A DNA stretch of 64,000 nt from Methylobacterium sp. J-076. GTDB lineage: Bacteria; Pseudomonadota; Alphaproteobacteria; Rhizobiales; Beijerinckiaceae. Positions 7,382-16,017 of this stretch are shown here, one piece after another (within the stretch, counting starts at the first letter, position 1; every line of letters starts with the position of its first letter). A model generated the notes under the pieces. It worked only from the letters and a program-made list of their open reading frames with translations, was not told where the DNA came from and did no database searches. Both the position numbers and the translations under genes were made by a program. The DNA lies in the NCBI RefSeq assembly GCF_022829405.1, contig NZ_JAKSXW010000149.1:434001-498000 (forward strand), in the 5' to 3' direction.

Positions 7382-9079
7382 ATGCATCTACTTCGTGATA
7401 CCCGCTTGGTCCTCAAAGCCGCGGTCCCGCTGGTCATCCTCGCCGTGGTGGCGGCGGGACTCGTGGTCTATGCCCGCGCCAACCTCCTCAGCCTGAGCGA
7501 ACAGACACGCGTCATGGCCGACGTGCAGGCCAAACGCCTTCAGCATATCCTCACGGTCCAGATCGCCTCCACCGAAGCATCAGTTCAGGCGCGCAACGCC
7601 ATCCTCGAGACGCGCGAGGACAAACTGGCCTCGTACCGGGACCGCTACGAGGCGGCGGTGAAGCTGGCGCTGGGGGAGATCGACCGCCTGAACGCGATCG
7701 CCGACTCCCCCGAACGCGTGGCGACCAATGAAAGCCTGCGGGAACAGATCAGCAGCCTCGTGGCGATGCTGAACCGCTCCCTCGCCCAGCGGATGGCGAA
7801 CGACGTCGGCGGGGCGGCGAAGATCGCCGTCATCGACGCTTCGCCCATCAGGACGAAGCTGCGCGAGATGATCCTGAAGCGCACCACGAAGCTGACCCAG
7901 GAATTCGAGGCCGCCCGCGATACGGCCGGGAACGCGGCCAGCGGGGCCATCATGATCCTGGTCGGCTCCGCCGTGGCCGGACTGGTCGTGGCCATGGCCC
8001 TGTCGGTCGGCATCGTCGTGTTCGGCATCGCCCGCCCGCTGGGCAGCCTCGTCGCGGTGCTCCAGCGCATGGCCCAGGGCGAGATCGACGCGCACATCGC
8101 CGAGGCCCGGCGCGGCGACGAGATCGGCGTGGTCGGCAAGGCCGTCGAGGGCATCAAGGAGATGGTCTCCCGCAAAGCCGTGGAGCAGGCGGAGATGAAG
8201 CGCCTCGCCGACGAGGCGGCGGCCCGGGAGCGCAGGCGCACCATGGTCGAGCTGGCCGACGGGTTCGAGGCGGCGGTCGGCGGGATCGTCGGCATGGTCT
8301 CCTCCTCCGCCACGGAGCTGCAGGCCACCGCCCAGCAGATGAGTTCGGCCGCCGCCGAGACCGCCAGCCAGTCCACCACCGTGGCCACCGCCGCCGGACA
8401 GGCCGCCTCCAACGTCGGCACCGTGGCCGCCGCGGCGGAGGAGCTCGGCACCTCCGTGCAGGAGATCGGCCGGCAGGTCCAAGGTTCGGCCAGTCTCGCC
8501 CAGGCCGCCGTGGGCGAGGCGGACCAGACCGCAACCCTGGTCCAGGCCCTGCGCCAGACGTCGGCCCGGATCGGCGACATGGTCGGGCTGATCTCGAACA
8601 TCGCGTCCCAGACCAACCTGCTGGCCCTGAACGCCACCATCGAGGCCGCCCGGGCCGGGGAGGCGGGCCGGGGCTTCGCGGTGGTGGCCGCGGAGGTGAA
8701 GGAACTCGCCAACCAGACCGCCAAGGCCACGGAGGAGATCGCCGGGCAGATCGGCGAGATCCAGGGTGTGACGGATCAGGCGGTGTCGGCCATCGGCGGG
8801 ATCACCGGGCGGATCCGCGAGATCAACGCCGTGGCGACCTCCATCGCGGCGGCGGTGGAGCAGCAGGGTGCGGCGACGCAGGAGATCGTCCGCAACGTGG
8901 CCCAGGCCGCCCTGGGCACGACGGAGGTGACGGGCAACATCGCGGGTGTCGCCCGGGCCTCGGAGGATACCGGCGCGGCGGCGGCGCAGGTGCTCTCGGC
9001 CTCGGGCGAACTGTCCCGCCAGTCCGAGCACCTTTCGGCGGAGGTCGCCCGCTTCCTTGACACCGTGCGTGCGGCATGA
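7382..9079 (+). CDS. Methyl-accepting chemotaxis protein
   Basis: Membrane chemoreceptor of 565 aa. TM1 is at about residues 13-32 (AAVPLVILAVVAAGLVVYA), followed by a periplasmic sensor region of ~150 aa rich in helices, then TM2 at about 185-217 (SGAIMILVGSAVAGLVVAMA). A HAMP domain follows (GIARPLGSLVAVLQRMAQGE). The C-terminal coiled-coil signalling domain has the highly conserved hairpin tip (LLALNATIEAARAGEAGRGF) that binds CheA and CheW. It has no CheB/CheR-tethering pentapeptide; it ends FLDTVRAA. The ligand is unknown. No che genes are adjacent. A CtrA-like site upstream suggests cell-cycle-linked control. Confidence 0.95.
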   Translation: MHLLRDTRLVLKAAVPLVILAVVAAGLVVYARANLLSLSEQTRVMADVQAKRLQHILTVQIASTEASVQARNAILETREDKLASYRDRYEAAVKLALGEIDRLNAIADSPERVATNESLREQISSLVAMLNRSLAQRMANDVGGAAKIAVIDASPIRTKLREMILKRTTKLTQEFEAARDTAGNAASGAIMILVGSAVAGLVVAMALSVGIVVFGIARPLGSLVAVLQRMAQGEIDAHIAEARRGDEIGVVGKAVEGIKEMVSRKAVEQAEMKRLADEAAARERRRTMVELADGFEAAVGGIVGMVSSSATELQATAQQMSSAAAETASQSTTVATAAGQAASNVGTVAAAAEELGTSVQEIGRQVQGSASLAQAAVGEADQTATLVQALRQTSARIGDMVGLISNIASQTNLLALNATIEAARAGEAGRGFAVVAAEVKELANQTAKATEEIAGQIGEIQGVTDQAVSAIGGITGRIREINAVATSIAAAVEQQGAATQEIVRNVAQAALGTTEVTGNIAGVARASEDTGAAAAQVLSASGELSRQSEHLSAEVARFLDTVRAA

Positions 9080-9111
9080 CCGGCCGGCGGGGGCGGTTCC
9101 CGCGCGGGCGC

Positions 9112-10983
9112 TCAGGCCTGCGCCGCCTCGATCTCCCCGGACAGCTCCAGCCATTCCTCCTCGGCGGAGGCCAGGGCGCTCGCCGCATCGGCCCGCATCT
9201 TGGCGATCTCGCCCGCCTTGGCGGCGTTCTCGCGAAAAGCCTTGCCGTCCTCCAGGGCCGCATCGATCTTCTCGATGGCCGCCGAGAGCTTCGCCATCCG
9301 CGCCTCGATCCCGTCGAGCTTCCTGCGGAGGGGGGCGAGGGCGGCGCGGCGCTCCACACCGGCCCGCCGCGCCTCGGCCTTCTGCCCCCCGGCCGCGTCC
9401 GCCGCACGGTCGGCATCGCGCTCGGGTCCGGCGAGCACGAGGCGCCGGTAATCGTCCATGTCGCCGTCGAAGGTCTTCACCGAGCCCTCCGACACCAGCC
9501 ACAGCCGGTCGGCACAGGCTTCGATCAGGAACCGGTCGTGACTCACCAGGATGACCGCGCCTTCGTAATCGTTGATCGCCTCCACGAGGGCCTGCCGGCT
9601 CTCGATGTCGAGATGGTTCGTCGGCTCGTCGAGGATCAGCAGGTGGGGCCCGTGGAAGGCGGCGAGCCCCATGAGCAGGCGGGCCTTCTCGCCGCCGGAG
9701 AGCTTCTCCACCGGGGTGTCGGCCTTCGCGGCGCCGAAGCCGAGCCGGGCCGTCGCGGAACGGACCTTGGCCTCCGGCACGTCGGGCATCAGCGTCCGGA
9801 CATGGGCGTAGGCGCTCTCGGCCGGGCGCAGCTCATCGAGCTGGTGTTGGGCGAAGTAGGCGACGTCCATCTTGGACGAACGCCGCATGTCGCCCGCCAG
9901 CGGCGGCAGGCGCCCGCCGATCAGCTTGCAGAAGGTCGACTTGCCGTTGCCGTTGGCCCCGAGCAGCGCCACCCGGTCGTCCGGGGCGAGGCTGAGGTTG
10001 AGGCCGGAGAGCACCACGCGCTCGCCGTAGCCCGCCTTCACCCGGTCCATCGCGACGATGGGCGGCGAGAGCGGCTTCTCGGGGCTCGGCAGGTGGATCA
10101 CCGGCACGTCGTCATCGAGCAGGGCGGCGATGGGCTCCATCTTGGCGAGCCGCTTCATGCGCGACTGCGCTTGGCGGGCCTTCGTGGCCTTGGCCTTGAA
10201 CCGGTCGATGAAGCTCTGCAGGTGCGCCCGCTCCACGTCCTGCTTGGCCTTGGCCTTGGCCTGGAGCACGCGCTTCTCGGACAGCTGGCGGGCGAAGCTC
10301 GTGTAGCCGCCCCGGTAGATCGACAGCTTGCCCCGGTCGAGGTGGAGGATGTGGTCGACGCTGGTGTCGAGCAGGTCCCGGTCGTGGCTGATGACGATGG
10401 CGGTGCGCGGGTAGCGCTCGAGGTAGTCGTAGAGCCAGAGCGTGCCCTCGATGTCGAGGTAGTTGGTGGGCTCGTCCAGGAGCAGCAGGTCCGGCTCCGA
10501 GAACAGCACCGCCGCCAGGGCGACGCGCATCCGCCAGCCGCCGGAGAAGTCGGCGCAGGGTCGGGCCTGGGCCGCGGCGTCGAAGCCGAGGCCGTGCAGG
10601 ATCGCCGCAGCCCGGGCCGGCGCCGAATGCGCGCCGATATCCACCAGCCGGGTCTCGATCTCGGCCCGGCGCAGCCCGTCGGCGTGCTCCGCCTCGGCCA
10701 TCAGCCGGGCGCGCTCGGTGTCAGCGGCGAGGACGACGGCGTGCAGGCTGTCCGGCCCGGCGGGCGCCTCCTGCGCCACGGCGCCGATGCGCATCCCCTT
10801 CGGCAGGGACACCGCCTTCGAATCCACCGACAACTCGCCGAGGATCGCCTTGAACAGCGTGGTCTTGCCCGCGCCGTTGCGGCCGACGAGGCCGACATGG
10901 GCGCCCTCGGGAATGGTGAAGCTCGCAGCGTCGAGGATCAGGCGCTCGCCGATGCGGTAGGTCAGGTCGTTGACGCGCAGCAT
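9112..10983 (-). CDS. ABC-F family ATPase (Uup/YheS-like)
   Basis: 623-aa soluble ABC-F protein with two ATPase domains and no membrane segments. Domain 1 has Walker A GLVGRNGAGKTT, signature FSGGWRMRVALA and Walker B LLLLDEPTNYLD. Domain 2 has ALLGANGNGKST, LSGGEKARLLMGLA and LLILDEPTNHLD. Between them lies the charged linker typical of ribosome-binding ABC-F proteins (residues about 245-300). A C-terminal coiled coil (about 540-623) resembles that of Uup/YheS. Such proteins act on the ribosome or in genome stability. The ATG at 10983 starts the canonical MLRVNDLTYRIGERL; upstream in-frame codons lie in the divergent promoter region. Confidence 0.92.
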   Translation of the reverse strand: MLRVNDLTYRIGERLILDAASFTIPEGAHVGLVGRNGAGKTTLFKAILGELSVDSKAVSLPKGMRIGAVAQEAPAGPDSLHAVVLAADTERARLMAEAEHADGLRRAEIETRLVDIGAHSAPARAAAILHGLGFDAAAQARPCADFSGGWRMRVALAAVLFSEPDLLLLDEPTNYLDIEGTLWLYDYLERYPRTAIVISHDRDLLDTSVDHILHLDRGKLSIYRGGYTSFARQLSEKRVLQAKAKAKQDVERAHLQSFIDRFKAKATKARQAQSRMKRLAKMEPIAALLDDDVPVIHLPSPEKPLSPPIVAMDRVKAGYGERVVLSGLNLSLAPDDRVALLGANGNGKSTFCKLIGGRLPPLAGDMRRSSKMDVAYFAQHQLDELRPAESAYAHVRTLMPDVPEAKVRSATARLGFGAAKADTPVEKLSGGEKARLLMGLAAFHGPHLLILDEPTNHLDIESRQALVEAINDYEGAVILVSHDRFLIEACADRLWLVSEGSVKTFDGDMDDYRRLVLAGPERDADRAADAAGGQKAEARRAGVERRAALAPLRRKLDGIEARMAKLSAAIEKIDAALEDGKAFRENAAKAGEIAKMRADAASALASAEEEWLELSGEIEAAQA

Positions 10984-11110
10984 GCCGGCGTTCTGGCTGG
11001 GGACGCGCGGCGAAGCAAGGGCGTGCCGGGGCGTTTCGTTAACCCCGCGGCAGACACATCGCTGCATAGTCCTGGCTGCGCAGGATAGACTGCACATCGA
11101 GCAGATAATT

Positions 11111-11125
11111 AACAACAGATTAGTA
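11111..11125 (+). promoter_or_regulatory. CtrA-like site upstream of the HD-GYP gene
   Basis: TTAA-CAACAGA-TTAG matches the CtrA consensus TTAA-N7-TTAA with one mismatch in the second box. It lies 28 bp before the HD-GYP start and in an AT-rich patch that probably includes the promoter. Regulation by CtrA is inference. Confidence 0.4.
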
Positions 11126-11152
11126 TAAGTTGTCCGGGAAAGAAACGCGGCC

Positions 11153-12208
11153 ATGGCATCTGTGTTGATCCTGACAGACGATCCAGAAAGCGGAAACCGG
11201 CTTGCGCGCAACCTCGGCGGTGGGGCGGTGGTCTGCGACCTCTATGACGACCTCCCTGCGCCCACCGGACGCCGGCTGGTGATCGCCGATATCCGTTCGC
11301 CGCATTCCGAGTCGATCGCCCGGCTGAAGCATGCCCTGGTGGCGGCACGGGGAGCCGCCACGCCGTTCCTGTACCTGTTCCACGGCAGCCGGGAGCGGGG
11401 GGAGATGCACGCGACCATGCTCGGCGCCACGAAGAGCCTTCCGGCCATGACCGCGGCGGCGCTCCTGGCGGGCGCGGTCGCGGACCTCACGGGCGCCGCC
11501 CCGGCCGTGGAACCGGACTCGCCGGCCAAGCACGCCCAAGCCGCGCGCCGGGCCTTCGCGGCCATCTTCACCGGCGAAGCGCCGGCGACGGAGCTGGTGG
11601 ACGACGCGGCCGAGATCGTGAACCGCGCCGCGCGGGACATGAAGGTCCAGGACTGGCTGAACCTCGTGGCCGCCTTCGATGACATCACCCACCGGCACTG
11701 CCTGACGGTCGCCGGCCTCGCCGCGGCCTTCGCCGCGACGCTGCACTTCAATCCGGCGGATGCGCACTTCCTGACGAAGGGCGCCCTGCTTCACGACATC
11801 GGCAAGTCGAAGATTCCGCGCGCGATCCTCGACAAACCCGGCCCGCTGACCGTCCCCGAGCGGCAGGTGATGAACCAGCATCCCCTCATCGGCTACACGA
11901 TGCTGGAGGGCCGGGGATTCAGCGACCTCGCCCTCAAGGTGGTCCGCTCGCACCACGAGCTGCTCGACGGCGCCGGCTATCCGGACGGTCTGCGCGGTCC
12001 CGAGATCCCCGATGTCGTGCGGCTGGTGACGATCTGCGATATCTTCGCCGCCCTCATCGAGCGCCGGCCCTACAAGGCGCCCTTGAGCGCGCCGGACGCC
12101 TACGGGATCATGCTGAAGATGGTCGGCAAGCTCGATCCCGACCTCCTGCGCGCCTTCGCCCCGGTGGCCTTCGCCAGCGACACGGAGACGATGCCGCTCT
12201 CGGCCTGA
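11153..12208 (+). CDS. HD-GYP domain cyclic-di-GMP phosphodiesterase
   Basis: 351-aa cytoplasmic signalling protein. The N-terminal ~120 residues (SVLILTDDPESGNRLARNLG onward) look like a receiver-type fold, but I see no clear phospho-acceptor Asp in the usual setting, so it may be a degenerate receiver. The C-terminal half is an HD-GYP hydrolase with H214-D215 in LLHDIGKSKIP, further metal His residues in NQHPLIGY and RSHHELLDG, and the GYP motif (275-277) in GAGYPDGL. The enzyme is expected to degrade c-di-GMP, affecting the motile-to-sessile switch. It stands alone, divergent from the ABC-F gene and convergent with lpxC. A CtrA-like box lies just upstream. Confidence 0.88.
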   Translation: MASVLILTDDPESGNRLARNLGGGAVVCDLYDDLPAPTGRRLVIADIRSPHSESIARLKHALVAARGAATPFLYLFHGSRERGEMHATMLGATKSLPAMTAAALLAGAVADLTGAAPAVEPDSPAKHAQAARRAFAAIFTGEAPATELVDDAAEIVNRAARDMKVQDWLNLVAAFDDITHRHCLTVAGLAAAFAATLHFNPADAHFLTKGALLHDIGKSKIPRAILDKPGPLTVPERQVMNQHPLIGYTMLEGRGFSDLALKVVRSHHELLDGAGYPDGLRGPEIPDVVRLVTICDIFAALIERRPYKAPLSAPDAYGIMLKMVGKLDPDLLRAFAPVAFASDTETMPLSA

Positions 12209-12221
12209 GCGCCGGGTCTCC

Positions 12222-13127
12222 TCAGACCAGTTCCCACGCCCCGCGGTCCCGCATCAGGGCGGCGACCAGGGCATTGTTCAGGTCGTGGCAGGCATGCCTG
12301 GCCTCGACATGGCCCTCGATCGGGTGACCGGCGAGGGCGAGGTCGCCGACGATATCGATCACCCGGTGGCGGACGAGTTCGTCGGGCATCCGGAGGCCGC
12401 CGACGACCCGCTTCCCCACCAGCAGGGCGGCGGACCGGGGGTCGCATCCCTGAAGGAGCGGCTTGCGCGCCAGGAGGCCGTAGGTCCGGCCGGCCATCAC
12501 ACGCAGGAGGCGGCCGAAGCTCCGGGCCGGGGCGATCTCCGCCGCGAAGGACTCCGGCAGGATCGGCCCCCGCCAGTCGAAGGTGCCGAGGCGGCGAAGC
12601 TCGATATGGGCCGACACGGTCAGCCCCCGCCCGGGGCCGATCGACAGGCTTCGATGCGCGTGGGTGAGGCGGACCTCGCGCAGCACACGGAGCGTGCGCA
12701 CGCCCACCTCCTGAACCACCCGGCCGGCCCCCGTGATTCCCTCGCACCAGGGGACGGCGCTCCCATCGAAGATCGGCAGCTCTTCGCCGTCGATCTCCGC
12801 CAGCACGTTGTCGATCCGCAGGGCGAAGAGCGACGCCATCAGGTGTTCGACGGTGCGCACCAGGACGCCGTGCGCGCGCAGGGCCGTGCAGGCCGGTTGC
12901 GTCTCCTGGTGGTGCCACAGGGCGGGGATGTCGACCGCGCGCCCATCCGGGAGCCGGCGGCGGAAGACGATCCCGTGGTTCTGCGGGGCCGGCGAGACGC
13001 GCACGGTCGTCCGCCGCCCGGTATGGAGGCCGCGTCCCGATCGCTCGAAGGCGCCACCCAGGGTGGCCTGACGCCGGCTCGCGGCTGCGAGCTGCAGCGG
13101 AGCGGAGAGATGCGAGACGTACGGCAT
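12222..13127 (-). CDS. lpxC: UDP-3-O-acyl-N-acetylglucosamine deacetylase LpxC
   Basis: Zinc deacetylase of the committed step of lipid A synthesis, 301 aa. Visible motifs are GRGLHTG (32-38), TVEHLMASL with base Glu94 and zinc His95, ARSFG (201-205), and LVRHRVIDIVGDLALAG with zinc ligands His254 and Asp258. His281 in ACHDLNNAL aligns with the catalytic His that in E. coli LpxC lies in SGHALNN. All catalytic residues appear intact. In this group the housekeeping lpxC usually lies beside ftsZ; here it stands alone between an HD-GYP and a Crp-type gene. It may thus be a second copy or a relocated one, which this window cannot decide. Confidence 0.9.
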   Translation of the reverse strand: MPYVSHLSAPLQLAAASRRQATLGGAFERSGRGLHTGRRTTVRVSPAPQNHGIVFRRRLPDGRAVDIPALWHHQETQPACTALRAHGVLVRTVEHLMASLFALRIDNVLAEIDGEELPIFDGSAVPWCEGITGAGRVVQEVGVRTLRVLREVRLTHAHRSLSIGPGRGLTVSAHIELRRLGTFDWRGPILPESFAAEIAPARSFGRLLRVMAGRTYGLLARKPLLQGCDPRSAALLVGKRVVGGLRMPDELVRHRVIDIVGDLALAGHPIEGHVEARHACHDLNNALVAALMRDRGAWELV

Positions 13128-13355
13128 TGCTGTGGGGGAAGGACGGCGCGTGAAACCTTATGGCGCGATCCACGCCAAAGGAGGAATCACACTCTCGTGG
13201 TGGCTTGACCCTGCGCAATGCCACGGCCACCATCGAATTGAGCCCAGCCGAACGGCCGGATGGCCGCGCGCGGCGCGGGGAATCGGACGGAGAGTGTCTT
13301 TCCTGGGACGCCGGCCGGCAACCCGAGGGGCGGGGGACGGCGAGGTGGATCGGTC

Positions 13356-14042
13356 ATGGCGCGCCTGGGGACCATACCCTTCTTCAAGGATGCGGGCATC
13401 GAGCTCACGACCTTCGACAACCGCTGCCATTGGCGTCGATTCGATGAGAACGAAACGCTCGTGGACTTCGACGACATCTCCACCGACGTCTACTTCATCG
13501 CCACCGGCGAAGTCCGCATCCTGAACCGGACCCAGTCGGGCAAGGAAGTGATCCTCGGCGAGATGCGCGGCGGCGCCTTCTTCGGCGAGCTGGCCGCCAT
13601 CGACGGGATCGGCCGCTCGGCCAACGTCACGGCGCTGACGCGGGGCGAGGTCTGCGTCGTGCCGGCCAGCGTGTTCCGGCAGATCGTGTTCGCCTCCGAA
13701 GCCATCGCAGACCGGCTGATGCGCCTGCTGGCCAAGCGGGTGCGCGAGTTGAACACCCGGCTGATGGAGCACGCGCTCCTCGACCTGCGCCACCGGCTCT
13801 ACGCCGAATTGCTGCGCCTGTCGGTGCCCCGGGCCGGCGCCGGGGGCGAGCGCGTGGTGACGCCGCCGCCCTATCACCACGTCCTCGCGGCGCGGATCGG
13901 ATGCCGGCGGGAACAGGTCACCCGCGAATTCACCGCGATGGCGGCGGAGGGCCTCGTGGATCGGACCCGCGGCGCCCTCGTCCTGCGGCGGCCGGACCTG
14001 CTGGAGGCGCGGGTGGCCGAGGCCCTGCGCGAGGATTCCTGA
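13356..14042 (+). CDS. Crp/Fnr-family transcriptional regulator
   Basis: 228-aa regulator. The N-terminal cyclic-nucleotide-binding-like beta barrel includes VYFIATGEVRILNRTQSGKE and FFGELAAIDGIGRSANVTAL. The dimerisation helix follows (about 105-140). The C-terminal winged helix contains HHVLAARIGCRREQVTREF, the recognition helix. The phosphate-binding Arg-Ser of true Crp is present as GRSANV, so cAMP binding is possible. No Fnr-type N-terminal cysteine cluster is seen. Start at 13356 was chosen because the upstream extension is low-complexity. It ends 4 bp before the ABC transporter genes, so it is probably cotranscribed with them. Confidence 0.88.
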   Translation: MARLGTIPFFKDAGIELTTFDNRCHWRRFDENETLVDFDDISTDVYFIATGEVRILNRTQSGKEVILGEMRGGAFFGELAAIDGIGRSANVTALTRGEVCVVPASVFRQIVFASEAIADRLMRLLAKRVRELNTRLMEHALLDLRHRLYAELLRLSVPRAGAGGERVVTPPPYHHVLAARIGCRREQVTREFTAMAAEGLVDRTRGALVLRRPDLLEARVAEALREDS

Positions 14043-14046
14043 CCCC

Positions 14047-15096
14047 TTGGCGGTGCCGCCTTCCCTGAGGATCCGGGGCCTCGTCAAGCGGTTCGGCAGC
14101 CACGTCGCGGTGGACGGCGTGGAGCTGGAGCTGGTGCCGGGCGAATTCTTCTGCCTCCTCGGCCCCTCGGGCTGCGGGAAAAGCACCCTGCTGCGCATGA
14201 TCGCCGGCTTCGAGGCCCCGAGCGAGGGCATCGTCGAGGTGGGCGGCGCCGACATCACCGCCCTTCCACCGCATCGGCGGCCGGTGAACATGATGTTCCA
14301 GGCCTACGCCCTGTTTCCCCACATGAGCGTGGCGGCCAACATCGCCTACGGGCTGAAGGGGATGCCGAAGGCCCGCGCCGTCGAACGGGTGGCCGAGTTG
14401 CTGCGTCTCGTGCGCCTGGAGGGGTTCGGCGACCGCCGGCCCGACACCCTTTCGGGCGGGCAGCGGCAGCGCGTGGCCCTCGCCCGGGCGATCGCCCGCG
14501 AGCCCGGCCTGCTCCTGCTGGACGAACCGCTCGGCGCCCTCGACCGCGGCCTGCGCGAGGAGACGCAAGGGGAGTTGCGCACCCTGCAACGGCGCCTCGG
14601 CACGAGCTTCGTGGTGGTCACCCACGATCCGGAGGAGGCGATGATGCTGGCTGACCGGATCGGGGTGATGGAGCGTGGCCGCCTCGTCCAGGTCGGGCCG
14701 CCGGCCGCGCTCTACCGGCGCCCGGCGAGCCGCTACGTGGCGGGCCTGCTCGGGGACGTGAACCTGATTCCCGGCCGCCTCGGCCCGGCCGGCGCCGTGG
14801 GGACCCGCGCGGTCGTGACCGCCCACGGCACGGTGACGGCGCAGGCGGATGGCGTCCTCGCCGAGGGGGCGCAGGTCGTCGTAGCGGTGAGGCCGGAGAG
14901 TCTGGTCCTGGGCGAGAGAGGGCTGGCGGCGGTGGTGGAGGACGCGACGTTCCTCGGCGACCGCATCCGCCGGGTCCTGCGCCTGCCGGACGGCACGGCG
15001 CTGCGGGCCAGCGGGCCCCCCGGCGGCGGGCCGGAGCGCGGCGCCGCAATCCGCGCCGGCTTCGCCCCGGCGGATGCCGTCATCCTTCCGGCCTGA
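14047..15096 (+). CDS. ABC transporter ATPase, PotA (spermidine/putrescine) type
   Basis: 349-aa ATPase with Walker A GPSGCGKST, Q-loop MFQAYALFPHMSV, signature LSGGQRQRVALARA, Walker B LLLLDEPLGALD and switch His in VVTHDPEEAM. A C-terminal TOBE-type regulatory domain spans about residues 240-349. This layout is shared by PotA and other ATPases of the polyamine/Fe3+/opine group. The start is a TTG at 14047 (4 bp after the Crp-type gene); a GTG at 14053 is an alternative. It couples with the two permeases that follow. No substrate-binding protein gene is nearby. Confidence 0.9.
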   Translation: MAVPPSLRIRGLVKRFGSHVAVDGVELELVPGEFFCLLGPSGCGKSTLLRMIAGFEAPSEGIVEVGGADITALPPHRRPVNMMFQAYALFPHMSVAANIAYGLKGMPKARAVERVAELLRLVRLEGFGDRRPDTLSGGQRQRVALARAIAREPGLLLLDEPLGALDRGLREETQGELRTLQRRLGTSFVVVTHDPEEAMMLADRIGVMERGRLVQVGPPAALYRRPASRYVAGLLGDVNLIPGRLGPAGAVGTRAVVTAHGTVTAQADGVLAEGAQVVVAVRPESLVLGERGLAAVVEDATFLGDRIRRVLRLPDGTALRASGPPGGGPERGAAIRAGFAPADAVILPA

Positions 15097-15105
15097 GGGG
15101 GGTCC

Positions 15106-16017
15106 ATGGGCGCGCCGCAGCCGAACCGTCTCTTCGCCCGCCTGCTCCGGCTGCCGCCGCTGCTCTGGCTCGGGGCGTTCTTCCTCCTGCCGTTCCTCGT
15201 CACCCTGAAGATCAGCCTATCCGAGCCGGCGACCGCGATCCCGCCCTACCTGCCGGTGCTGGAATGGGATGGCGGCCTCGACGGGTGGTCGAGCTTCCTC
15301 GAATCCCTCAACTTCACCAACTATCTGACGCTGGCCCGCGACGACCTCTATCGGGCCGCCCTCCTCGGCTCCCTGGCCTATGCCGGGGCGGCGACGGCGA
15401 TCCTCGTGCTCATCGGCACCCCGATCGCCTACGCCCTGGCCCGCGCCCCGCAGCGCTGGCAGCCCCTTCTCGTCGCCCTGGTGGTCGTCCCGTTCTGGAC
15501 GAGCTTCCTGATCCGCATCTACGCCTGGATCGCAATCCTCAAGCAGGAGGGGCTTCTGAACCTCGCGCTGCTCAAGCTCGGGGTGATCGCCCACCCGCTG
15601 GTGATCCTGAACACCGATGCGGCGGTGATGATCGGCCTCGTCTACGCCTACCTGCCCTTCATGGTGCTTCCGCTCTACGCGGTGATGAACCGGCTCGATC
15701 CGACGCTACCCGAGGCCGCCGCCGACCTCGGCGCGGGGCCGGCGCGGGTGTTCTGGAGCGTCACGCTGCCCCTGAGCCTGCCGGGCATCGCGGCGGGGGC
15801 CGGGCTGTGCTTCATCCCGATGGTCGGAGAGTTCGTCATTCCCGACCTGCTGGGTGGCTCGGAGACGCTGATGCTCGGGCGGGTGCTGTGGAGCGAATTC
15901 TTCTCCAACCGGGACTGGCCGCTGGCCGCCGCGGTGGCGGTGCTGCTCCTCGCCATCGTCATCGGGCCGGTCATGCTGTTCCGCGACAGCCTGCGCGCGG
16001 ACGGGGAGGGGGCATGA
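15106..16017 (+). CDS. ABC transporter permease, PotB type
   Basis: 303-aa inner-membrane permease with about six transmembrane segments. A first helix WLGAFFLLPFLVTLKISL precedes a large periplasmic loop (about 45-85), as in PotB. The EAA loop that contacts the ATPase reads LPEAAADLGAGPARVFWSVT. It starts 9 bp after the ATPase stop and overlaps the next permease start by 4 bp (ATGA), so translation is coupled. Together the genes form a polyamine-type importer core lacking a binding protein. Confidence 0.92.
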   Translation: MGAPQPNRLFARLLRLPPLLWLGAFFLLPFLVTLKISLSEPATAIPPYLPVLEWDGGLDGWSSFLESLNFTNYLTLARDDLYRAALLGSLAYAGAATAILVLIGTPIAYALARAPQRWQPLLVALVVVPFWTSFLIRIYAWIAILKQEGLLNLALLKLGVIAHPLVILNTDAAVMIGLVYAYLPFMVLPLYAVMNRLDPTLPEAAADLGAGPARVFWSVTLPLSLPGIAAGAGLCFIPMVGEFVIPDLLGGSETLMLGRVLWSEFFSNRDWPLAAAVAVLLLAIVIGPVMLFRDSLRADGEGA

